Positions 9,840-16,842 of a DNA stretch of 64,000 nt are shown piece after piece. How positions within the stretch are numbered: position 1 is the first letter of the stretch; each line of letters opens with the position of its first letter. The position numbers and the translations under genes were made by a program. Source of the stretch: Streptomyces capitiformicae (GTDB lineage Bacteria; Actinomycetota; Actinomycetes; Streptomycetales; Streptomycetaceae); contig NZ_CP022161.1 in the NCBI RefSeq assembly GCF_002214185.1, positions 6,207,486 through 6,271,485 on the forward strand, given 5' to 3'. Under the pieces are notes generated by a model that worked only from the letters and a program-made list of their open reading frames with translations, was not told the DNA's origin and did not search any database.

Positions 9840-9900
9840 CCGACGGGCAGTTTCTTCGCCCCCGCCGCCCGTACCCGTTCCCATCGTGCGGGTTGTCGTT

Positions 9901-9995
9901 GGTTGCTCGCGCAGTTCCCCGCGCCCCTGAAGGGGCGCGGGGCTGTGTCGATGTGCGGCTCTGCCGCGTGGGCGCGACAAGCCCCCACCCACCGG
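9901..9995. repeat. Dispersed intergenic repeat family 1, copy C
   Basis: GCGCAGTTCCCCGCGCCCCT at 9909-9928 is followed after two bases by AGGGGCGCGGGG (9931-9942), a 12-bp hairpin. Then comes the common tail with GCGGCTCTGCCGCGTGGGCG and CGACAAGCCCCCACC. It lies between the two paralogous wall-polymer genes and is a likely terminator. Confidence 0.75.
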
Positions 9996-10036
9996 CAGGC
10001 ACCCCCTCCCACCAGACACGAACCCGAGAGGAAAGA

Positions 10037-12310
10037 ATGCCCCGTTTCAGTATCATCGTCCCGGTCTTCAAGGTCCGGGACTTTCTGCGTGAGTGCCTCG
10101 ACTCGGTACTGGAGCAGTCGTACCGCGACCTGGAGGTGATCGCCGTAGACGACTGCTCAACGGACGGCAGCGGCGAGATCCTCGACGCATACGCCGCCCG
10201 CGACCCCCGCGTACACGTGCTGCACCTGCCCGCGAACGTCGGCCCCGGCCGAGCCCGCAACGCCGGCCTGCCGTACGCGACCGGCGCCTTCCTCCTCTTC
10301 CTCGACAGCGACGACACGCTCACCCCGGGCGCCCTGCGCGCGCTGGCCGACCGGCTGGACGAGGCCGGCGACCCCGACGTGCTGGTCTTCGACTACGCCC
10401 GCGCGTACTGGTGGGGCGGAACCAGCCGGAACCCCCTCGCACACGTCCTGAAGGCGGCCGGGGACGGCACCTTCACGGTCGCGGAGCACCCGGAGATCCT
10501 CGATCTGCTCCCGGTCGTGTGGAACAAGGCGTACCGGCGGGAATTCGTCGAGGAGCACGGCTTCCGGTTCCCGCCCGGCCACTACTACGAGGACACGCCC
10601 TGGACTTTCCCGGTGCTGCTCGGCGCCGGGCGGATCGCCACGCTGAACCGGATCTGCGTGGGGTACCGGCAGCGGCGGCAGGGCAACCTCCTGTCCATCA
10701 CCGGCCGGGGGCACTTCGACGTTCACGACCAGTACGAACGGGTCCTCACCTTCCTGGCCTCCCGGCCGGAGGCGGCGCGCTGGCGGCCGTATCTGCGGCG
10801 CAGGATGGCGGAGCACTGCCTGGACATCCTCGACCGGCCGGACCGGGTACCGGCCAGGGACAAGGGGGAGTTCTTCCGGCGGACGGCGGAGCTGTCCCGG
10901 AAGTACGGGGCGGACGGGTCGGACGGGTCGGACGGCGAGACCGTGCCTCCCGAGTTCCGGGTACTGGAGGGCTGTTGGGCCGGTTATCGGGCCCAGCGGC
11001 AGGCCCGGCGGGTGCGCGAGGCGCTCGGCGCGGGCGGTGAGGTCGTGCGCAGGGCGGGAGCCGAGCGGCTTCGGCGGAGCTGGTCCCTGGTGCACGAGCG
11101 GCTGCCGCTGGACCCGAATCTGGCGGTGTACTCGGCGTTCTCGCACCGGGGCGTGCTCGGTGATCCGGCGGCCGTGTACCGGGCCGCCCGTGAACTGGCG
11201 CCGCACATCCGCGGGGTGTGGGTGGTGCGGCCGGAGCGGGTGGCGGCGCTGCCTGCGGACGTCGAGTACGTGACGCCGGGCTCGCCCGAGCATCTGCGGC
11301 TGACCGCACGGGCGACGTACTTCGTCGACAACGTCACCTTCCCCTGCATCCTGACCAGACGCCCGGGCAGCGTGCACATCCACACCCACCGGGGCACGCC
11401 CCTCAAGTTCACGGCCGCCGACCCGCTGCACGAGCCGGGCGCCCGGCTCGGCCTGGACGTACCGCGGATGCTGCGCCGGTCCGACCGACGGGCCGACCGC
11501 TGGGACTACAGCCTGGTCGCCAACCGCCACTCGGAGCTGGTGTGGAGCAGGGCGTACCCGCGCGGTTTCGCCTCGCTGCGCACCGGGAGCCCGCGCAACG
11601 ACGTCCTCGTGAACGCGGGGCCGGACAGCGGCGCCGAGGTGCGTGCGCGGCTCGGCATCCCCGCCGACCACACGGTCGTGCTGTACGCCCCCTCACCCCG
11701 CGACCACCGGCGCGGCGGCCACGTCGAGCGCTTCGACCTCGCCCGGTTCGCCGAGGACCTGGGCCGCAGCCTCGGCGAGGCCCACACCCTCGTCGTACGG
11801 CTGCATCCGTCGCTCGCGGACGGTCCGGCGCGCGGCTTCGGGCTGGCCGAGCTGCACCGGCGGGGAGTCCTGGTGGACGCGACCGACGAGCCGCACGTCG
11901 AGGAGGTGATGCTCGCCTCCGACGTCCTCGTCACGGACTACTCGGCCCTGATGTTCGACTACGCCAACCTCGACCGGCCGATCGTCGTCCACGCCGACGA
12001 CTGGGGCGCGTTCACGGCCCGCCTGGGCACGTATTTCGACATCACCGCCGACCCGCCCGGCCATGTGTCCTACTCCTACCGGGAGTTGGCCTCGCTGTTC
12101 GACGCCGGGCAGTGGCGGGACACCGAGTCGACGCGGCTGCGGACGGGCTTCCGGGAGCGGTACTGCGAGTTCGACGACGGGAGGGCGGCCGAGCGGGTGG
12201 TACGGACGCTGATGCTGGGAGAACCCTTCCAGGCACCGCAGCGACTCCGCGCCCCTGGAGATCCAGGGGCGCGGGTCAGGCGGGAAACGAGCCGCTCGAT
12301 TACTCGATGA
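10037..12310 (+). CDS. Bifunctional GT2 glycosyltransferase / CDP-glycerol glycerophosphotransferase (second copy)
   Basis: A 757-residue paralogue of the gene at 7551 with the same order: GT-A domain (FSIIVPVFKV, VDDCSTDGSG, FLDSDDTLTP, YYEDTPWTFP), then a TagF-like domain (IHTHRGTPLKF, YAPSPRDHRR, SDVLVTDYSALMFDYANLDRP). The ATG at 10037 follows an excellent GAGAGGAAAGA ribosome site. The frame continues open upstream through the previous gene, but that extension is a GC-frame artefact. The middle of the protein contains a (GSD)-type repeat DGSDGSDG near residue 295. The 3' end overlaps the convergent ohr gene by 11 bp. The predicted role is synthesis or decoration of a wall glycopolymer. 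Confidence 0.93.
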   Translation: MPRFSIIVPVFKVRDFLRECLDSVLEQSYRDLEVIAVDDCSTDGSGEILDAYAARDPRVHVLHLPANVGPGRARNAGLPYATGAFLLFLDSDDTLTPGALRALADRLDEAGDPDVLVFDYARAYWWGGTSRNPLAHVLKAAGDGTFTVAEHPEILDLLPVVWNKAYRREFVEEHGFRFPPGHYYEDTPWTFPVLLGAGRIATLNRICVGYRQRRQGNLLSITGRGHFDVHDQYERVLTFLASRPEAARWRPYLRRRMAEHCLDILDRPDRVPARDKGEFFRRTAELSRKYGADGSDGSDGETVPPEFRVLEGCWAGYRAQRQARRVREALGAGGEVVRRAGAERLRRSWSLVHERLPLDPNLAVYSAFSHRGVLGDPAAVYRAARELAPHIRGVWVVRPERVAALPADVEYVTPGSPEHLRLTARATYFVDNVTFPCILTRRPGSVHIHTHRGTPLKFTAADPLHEPGARLGLDVPRMLRRSDRRADRWDYSLVANRHSELVWSRAYPRGFASLRTGSPRNDVLVNAGPDSGAEVRARLGIPADHTVVLYAPSPRDHRRGGHVERFDLARFAEDLGRSLGEAHTLVVRLHPSLADGPARGFGLAELHRRGVLVDATDEPHVEEVMLASDVLVTDYSALMFDYANLDRPIVVHADDWGAFTARLGTYFDITADPPGHVSYSYRELASLFDAGQWRDTESTRLRTGFRERYCEFDDGRAAERVVRTLMLGEPFQAPQRLRAPGDPGARVRRETSRSITR

Positions 12311-12713
12311 CCAGCTCGACCGGGATGTTGTTGCGGGTCGCGTTGGAGTAGGGGCAGACCTGGTGGGCCTGCTCGACGAGCTTGCGGCCGGTGGTCTCGT
12401 CGACCGTGTCGGGCAGCTCGACGCGGAGGGTGACGGCGAGGGCGAAGCCGTCGCCCTGCTTGCCTATGCCGACCTCGGCGGTCACGGCCGCGTCGCTGAC
12501 GTCGACCTTCGCGGCGCGGCCGACGAGACCGAGGGCGCTGCCGAAGCACGCGGCGTACCCGGCGGCGAACAGCTGCTCCGGGTTGGTGCCCTGGCCGTTG
12601 CCGCCCAGCTCCACCGGCATGCTCAGCGCGAGGTCGATCTTGCCGTCGTTGGTGACGGCGCGGCCCTCGCGGCCGTGGGTGGCGGTGGCGACAGCGGTGT
12701 AGAGCGCGTCCAT
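12300..12713 (-). CDS. ohr: Organic hydroperoxide resistance protein Ohr
   Basis: A 137-residue Ohr/OsmC-family thiol peroxidase that reduces organic hydroperoxides in the cytoplasm. Both catalytic cysteines are present: AAGYAACFGSAL and HQVCPYSNAT. The DALYTAVATATHGREG start and the GGNGQGTNPEQLFAAGYA stretch are diagnostic. The chosen ATG at 12713 is preceded by AAAGGGATGG; a longer upstream extension has no family similarity. It is divergent from the MarR-family gene at 12844, its probable repressor, and its tail overlaps the convergent glycerophosphotransferase gene by 11 bp. Confidence 0.95.
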   Translation of the reverse strand: MDALYTAVATATHGREGRAVTNDGKIDLALSMPVELGGNGQGTNPEQLFAAGYAACFGSALGLVGRAAKVDVSDAAVTAEVGIGKQGDGFALAVTLRVELPDTVDETTGRKLVEQAHQVCPYSNATRNNIPVELVIE

Positions 12714-12792
12714 GGGAGAACCATCCCTTTCACAGTTCACATCACGTCCGGCGATCCGGTCCGACCGCCGTTCACGGACCCCAGTAGAGCAC

Positions 12793-12820
12793 ACAATTCA
12801 ATTGTCCACAACTGAATGGT
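12793..12820. promoter_or_regulatory. Twin OhrR operators between ohr and ohrR
   Basis: ACAATT-C-AATTGT (12793-12805) is a perfect 6+1+6 inverted repeat. ACAACTGAATGGT (12808-12820) is a degenerate second copy, two mismatches from ACAATTGAATTGT. The centres are 15 bp apart. The sequence closely matches known OhrR operators. Binding here would repress both divergent genes until an organic peroxide oxidises the OhrR cysteine. Confidence 0.8.
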
Positions 12821-12843
12821 GGGCGACGCGGTATCCTGGACCC

Positions 12844-13329
12844 ATGACCACGAGCTCCACCCCCTCTCAGGAGATCGCCGAGGAGGACTTCCTCCGTCTC
12901 GACCGGCAGATCTGCTTCTCCCTGCACGCCGCCTCGCGCGCCTTCAACAGCGTCTACCGCGTGGCCCTGAAGGACCTGGGGATCACCTATCCGCAGTACC
13001 TGGTGATGCTGGTGCTGTGGGAGCAGGGCGAGCTGCCCGTGAAGAAGCTGGGCGAGCGCCTGCGGCTCGACTCCGGCACCCTCTCCCCGCTCCTGAAGCG
13101 CCTGGAGGCGGCCGGCCTCGTACGCCGCGAACGCAGCGCCCGCGACGAACGCTCGGTCGAGGTACGCCTCACCGAGCAGGGCACCGCCCTGCGGGAACGC
13201 GCCCTGGCCGTACCGCGCCGCATCGCCGCCGCGACGACGCTCGACATCGAGGAAATCCGAGACCTACGGGACCGCCTGAACCGCTTGACGGCAGCACTGG
13301 ACGAGACGGCGTGGGAGAAGCCCGCTTAA
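12844..13329 (+). CDS. ohrR: MarR-family organic peroxide sensor OhrR
   Basis: A 161-residue winged-helix repressor. The peroxide-sensing Cys sits in the first helix (RLDRQICFSLHAAS), as in one-Cys OhrR proteins. The DNA-reading helix and wing are LGERLRLDSGTLSPLLKRLE and RRERSARDERSVEVRLT. The ATG at 12844 was chosen because the encoded MTTSS start matches the family and the longer frame runs through the operator. Divergence from ohr and the palindromes at 12793-12820 support autoregulation. Confidence 0.94.
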   Translation: MTTSSTPSQEIAEEDFLRLDRQICFSLHAASRAFNSVYRVALKDLGITYPQYLVMLVLWEQGELPVKKLGERLRLDSGTLSPLLKRLEAAGLVRRERSARDERSVEVRLTEQGTALRERALAVPRRIAAATTLDIEEIRDLRDRLNRLTAALDETAWEKPA

Positions 13330-13344
13330 GACCTCCGGCCGAGT

Positions 13345-13415
13345 AAGGGGCGCGGGCTGTATCACATTGCGGCTCCGCCGCGCGGGCGCGATCAGCCCCC
13401 ACGCACCCGCAGTCG
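13345..13415. repeat. Dispersed intergenic repeat family 1, copy D (tail half)
   Basis: AAGGGGCGCGGGCTGTATCA plus the tail ATTGCGGCTCCGCCGCGCGG and CGCGATCAGCCCCCACGCA, following the ohrR stop. The left arm (GCGCAGTTCCCC) is missing. The remainder of 13416-13592 shows no recognisable element. Confidence 0.65.
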
Positions 13416-13592
13416 CGCCTCCACCCATCGGACCGAGCTCTCAGGCGACACAACACCCCGCATCAATTCCCCGCCAACAGAATCACCCATCTCTCAACGG
13501 AACCCCACCCCCCTCCCGAGCCATCTTCCCAACGGGCAGTGAAGCCGCCCTGAACGGAAATTACGTACACACCTCTGGGGCCCGAGGCACAC

Positions 13593-15203
13593 ATGACGGT
13601 TCAGCCAGCGCACACGCAGTCGCAAGTCACCGTCGTGGTCATCGGCTACGACGACGCCCCCCACGTCGCGGACGCCGTGCGCTCGGCGCTCGCGCAGGGC
13701 CCGGCCGTCGGCGAGGTGATCGCGGTCGACGACTGCTCGACCGACGGCAGCGGGGAGTTGCTGGAGCGGCTGGCCGTCGACGAACCACGCCTGAAAGTCA
13801 TCCGGCGCCCGACGAACAGCGGCGGCTGCGGCACCCCGCGCAACGAGGGCCTGCTGGCCGCGACCTCCCCGTACATGATGTTCCTGGACAGCGACGACGT
13901 ACTGCCGCCGGGTGCCGTGGACGCGCTGCTGGACGCGGCCGTGCGGCACGACGCGCCGGTCGCGGCCGGCCTGTGCCTGCGCAAGGAGCTGCCGTCCGGG
14001 CGCGAGACTCCGTGGCAGCCCGAGCTGTACACCCGGCGCACGCTGGTCGCGCACCCCGCGCGGCGCGTACGCCTGGTGCACGACACCCTCTGCGTCAACA
14101 AGCTCTATCGCACGGCTTTCCTGCGTGAGCGAGGCATCCACTTCCCCGAAGGACGCTTCCCGTACGAGGATTTCGTGTTCGTCGCGCGCGTACTGGCCGC
14201 CGGGCCACGCATCGCCCTCGTCCCCGACCCGGTGTACGTCTGGCACGTGCGCCGCTCGGCGGCCCGGCTGTCCATCTCCCTGGACCGCTCCGGCATCGCC
14301 AACTGGCGGGCCCGCGTCGACGCCGACCAGCTGTCGTACGACATCCTGCTGGGCGCTGGGGAGAAGCGGCTGGCGCGGGCGACCCGGGTCCGCTTCCTCG
14401 ACCACTCGCTGCGGATGTACGCGCGCGAACTGGACCTGCGCGGCGCGGAGTACCGGCGTGAGTGGTGGACCCTCACGCGCGCGTACCTGTCCTCCTTCGA
14501 CGAGGGCGACTTCACTCCGGCGCCCGCGCCCGGCCGGGTCGTCGCCAGGGTGATACTCGCCGCCGAGGAGCCCCGCGACCTGGGCCGGCTGAAGGAGATC
14601 GCCGCCCGTCCGGCACGGCTGAACCCGCCGTACGCGCGCGCGGGTGACGGCTCCCCCGTCTGGTCGGCGGACCTGCCCCAGGTCGAGCTGGACCACCTCG
14701 TGATCCGCCCCGTACATCTGCTGCCCGCCGCCGTCGACGCGGAACTGCGGCCACGCGCGCGTGGGACCACGCTCCGGCTGCGGTTGCACGAGCTGTACGG
14801 GCGGATGGCGGACGCCGGCCCGCAGACCATGGAGGTGGAGATCACCGAGCGGGACACCGGGCGGGTGGGCTTCACCGGTACGACGCCCCTCACGGCCCAC
14901 CCGGAGCCCGAGTCCGGCCACTGGTCGGCCGAGGTACCCCTGGACCTGGAGGCGCTGGGCAGCGGCACCTGGGACCTCCGGGTGCGGGTGCGCTTCAAGG
15001 ACGGCACCCACCGGAACACCACCGCCCACGCGGTCGCGGGCACCGGGCTGCTGCGCCGGCGCGCGCTGCCGAGCGCACGCCATGGTGTGCTCCTGGTCCA
15101 GCCGTACGCGACCCACGCGGGGGCGCTCGCGGTCCGGCTCGCGCCCGGTTGGCGCGGATTGACCGAAGTGCTCCGCCGCCGCCTCAAACGACTGCTTCAC
15201 TGA
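13593..15203 (+). CDS. GT2 glycosyltransferase with C-terminal beta-rich domain
   Basis: 536 residues. The N-terminal GT-A fold shows VTVVVIGYDD, VDDCSTDGSG, the NSGGCGTPRNEG segment and FLDSDDVLPP; an acceptor-site EDFVFV lies near residue 195. The C-terminal ~150 residues (MEVEITERDTGRVGF, WDLRVRVRFKDGTH) look like an all-beta accessory domain. The same order, GT2 then beta-domain, forms the first two thirds of the large TagF-type protein at 30746, but here the glycerophosphotransferase domain is absent. It lies directly upstream of galE, which would supply UDP-galactose, so it may add galactose to the wall polymer; that substrate is inference. Confidence 0.9.
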   Translation: MTVQPAHTQSQVTVVVIGYDDAPHVADAVRSALAQGPAVGEVIAVDDCSTDGSGELLERLAVDEPRLKVIRRPTNSGGCGTPRNEGLLAATSPYMMFLDSDDVLPPGAVDALLDAAVRHDAPVAAGLCLRKELPSGRETPWQPELYTRRTLVAHPARRVRLVHDTLCVNKLYRTAFLRERGIHFPEGRFPYEDFVFVARVLAAGPRIALVPDPVYVWHVRRSAARLSISLDRSGIANWRARVDADQLSYDILLGAGEKRLARATRVRFLDHSLRMYARELDLRGAEYRREWWTLTRAYLSSFDEGDFTPAPAPGRVVARVILAAEEPRDLGRLKEIAARPARLNPPYARAGDGSPVWSADLPQVELDHLVIRPVHLLPAAVDAELRPRARGTTLRLRLHELYGRMADAGPQTMEVEITERDTGRVGFTGTTPLTAHPEPESGHWSAEVPLDLEALGSGTWDLRVRVRFKDGTHRNTTAHAVAGTGLLRRRALPSARHGVLLVQPYATHAGALAVRLAPGWRGLTEVLRRRLKRLLH

Positions 15204-15210
15204 CACTCAT

Positions 15211-15240
15211 CACCTGCCCATACCTGCCCATACCTGCCCA
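15211..15240. repeat. Decamer tandem repeat (3 copies)
   Basis: Three consecutive copies of (C/T)ACCTGCCCA between the GT2 stop and galE, ending about 25 bp before the galE start. A simple slippage repeat; no function is evident. Confidence 0.8.
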
Positions 15241-15264
15241 TCACCTACGAAGGGACGGTCGTCC

Positions 15265-16236
15265 ATGACCTGGCTGATCACCGGTGGCGCCGGCTACATC
15301 GGGGCGCACGTCGTGCGCGCGATGCTCGACGCGGGCGAACAGGCCGTCGTCTACGACGACCTGTCCACGGGGATCGCCGAACGGGTGCCCGAGGCCGTGC
15401 CGTTGGAGGTCGGCTCCACCCTCGACGGGGAGCGCCTGGCGGACGTGATCCGGGACCGGGGCATCACCGGCGTCGTCCATCTCGCGGCGAAGAAGCAGGT
15501 CGGCGAGTCCGTGGACCTGCCGCTGCACTACTACCGGGAGAACGTCGAGGGCCTGCGCACCCTGCTCTCCGCCGTCACCGACGCCGGGGTCGCCTCCTTC
15601 GTCTTCTCCTCCTCCGCCGCCGTCTACGGCATGCCGGATGTCGATCTCGTCACCGAGGAGACCCCGTGCGTGCCGATGAGCCCGTACGGCGAGACCAAGC
15701 TGGTCGGCGAGTGGCTGGTACGGGCGACGGGCCGGGCCACGGGCCTGTCCACGGCCTCGCTGCGCTACTTCAACGTGGCGGGCGCGGCCGCGCCCGAACT
15801 GGCGGACACCGGCGTCTTCAACCTCGTCCCCATGGTCTTCGAGAAGCTCTCCGAGGACGCCCCGCCCCGGATCTTCGGCGCCGACTACCCGACCCCCGAC
15901 GGAACCTGTGTCCGCGACTACATCCACGTCGTGGACCTCGCCGAGGCCCATGTCGCGACCGCGCGACGGCTGCGCGAGACCCCGGGCACGGACCTCACGC
16001 TCAACATCGGGCGCGGGGAAGGCGTTTCGGTGCGCGAGATGATCGACCGGATCAACGCGCTCACCGGCCACGACACCGAGCCCGTGGTCGTGGACCGGCG
16101 CCCCGGCGACCCCGCACGCGTCGTCGCGTCCGCCGACCGGATCGCCACGGAACTGGGCTGGAAGGCACGCCACGGCGTCGACGACATGATCTCGTCGGCG
16201 TGGGCGGGCTGGACCCTGAACCACCCCGGGAAATAA
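15265..16236 (+). CDS. galE: UDP-glucose 4-epimerase
   Basis: 323-residue short-chain dehydrogenase/epimerase that interconverts UDP-glucose and UDP-galactose with bound NAD. The Rossmann motif is GGAGYIG (residues 7-13); the catalytic Ser region is SSSAAVYG and the YxxxK motif is YGETK. Near the C-terminus, TCVRDYIHVVDLAEAHV and LNIGRGEGVSVREM are GalE hallmarks. The ATG follows GAAGGGACGG. It sits 61 bp after a GT2 gene in the same direction, so it probably supplies UDP-galactose to the neighbouring wall-polymer transferases. Confidence 0.96.
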   Translation: MTWLITGGAGYIGAHVVRAMLDAGEQAVVYDDLSTGIAERVPEAVPLEVGSTLDGERLADVIRDRGITGVVHLAAKKQVGESVDLPLHYYRENVEGLRTLLSAVTDAGVASFVFSSSAAVYGMPDVDLVTEETPCVPMSPYGETKLVGEWLVRATGRATGLSTASLRYFNVAGAAAPELADTGVFNLVPMVFEKLSEDAPPRIFGADYPTPDGTCVRDYIHVVDLAEAHVATARRLRETPGTDLTLNIGRGEGVSVREMIDRINALTGHDTEPVVVDRRPGDPARVVASADRIATELGWKARHGVDDMISSAWAGWTLNHPGK

Positions 16237-16329
16237 CCCCTGTACGCCCCTGCGGAATTCCCTGTGAAGCACGGTGAAGCAGCACGGCATGTGGCGATAT
16301 TGACGTCGCGCGGGAACTGAACGGTGACG

Positions 16330-16371
16330 GTCGTTCGTGTGTAATGAGAGAAACGAACGGAAGCGAACGAC
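16330..16371. promoter_or_regulatory. Inverted and direct CGAACG repeats upstream of the toxin operon
   Basis: GTCGTTCG (16330-16337) pairs with CGAACGAC (16364-16371), and ACGAACG occurs again at 16353-16359. The cluster lies 34-75 bp before the first gene of the toxin/immunity operon, in otherwise featureless sequence, so it is a candidate operator. Confidence 0.35.
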
Positions 16372-16404
16372 GTATCCGACAGGGGCGTTACGGGGGTAGC
16401 GACG

Positions 16405-16842
16405 ATGCCGGTCTGGGACATCGATCCGATCAACGTGCAGACCACACTGAACTCGACCGGTGAGGCGGCGGGCGGTCTGGAGAAGGCCGCCAACTCACTG
16501 GTGACGAACGTGGCGAGCGCGGCCGAGTCGGCCGGTACGGCAGTGCCGGGCGGCCAGTTCAGCGGGCCCATGATCGGCCCGGTGGTCGCCGGCACCCCGC
16601 GTGTGCCGGTCGGCCCGGTGGCGGCGGCGCTGAGCCAGTATCTGTCGGACCGGCAGCAGAAGCTGGCGTTCATGGCGCAGCGGACCATCGACTCCGTGCA
16701 GGGCGCGGCGGACGCCACCAACGCGTACGTCACCGGCGACCTGGACATGGCCGCCCAGCACCAGGCCAACGCGCTGAAGGCCACGGTGGTGCCCCCGCCG
16801 CCGGGCGTCGACGGCAACGGCAGCGGGCGGGGGCCGCAGTGA
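16405..16842 (+). CDS. Small helical DUF6507-like protein (putative toxin-export partner)
   Basis: 145 residues, predicted mostly alpha-helical, starting MPVWDIDPINVQTTLNST and ending in a Pro/Gly tail. It has WXG100-like size and periodicity but no strict WxG motif. I recognise it as similar to DUF6507 proteins often encoded before large secreted toxins in Streptomyces. The ATG at 16405 follows GGGGGTAGCGACG. The stop overlaps the GTG of the toxin gene (GTGA), so the two are translationally coupled and probably made in fixed proportion. A role as secretion or folding partner is inferred from this coupling. Confidence 0.75.
   Translation: MPVWDIDPINVQTTLNSTGEAAGGLEKAANSLVTNVASAAESAGTAVPGGQFSGPMIGPVVAGTPRVPVGPVAAALSQYLSDRQQKLAFMAQRTIDSVQGAADATNAYVTGDLDMAAQHQANALKATVVPPPPGVDGNGSGRGPQ

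Noticed and set aside
8312..10036. Apparent 575-codon N-terminal extension of the second GT2/TagF gene
   Set aside because: It overlaps the first gene in another frame; a strong ribosome site and family alignment place the start at 10037.
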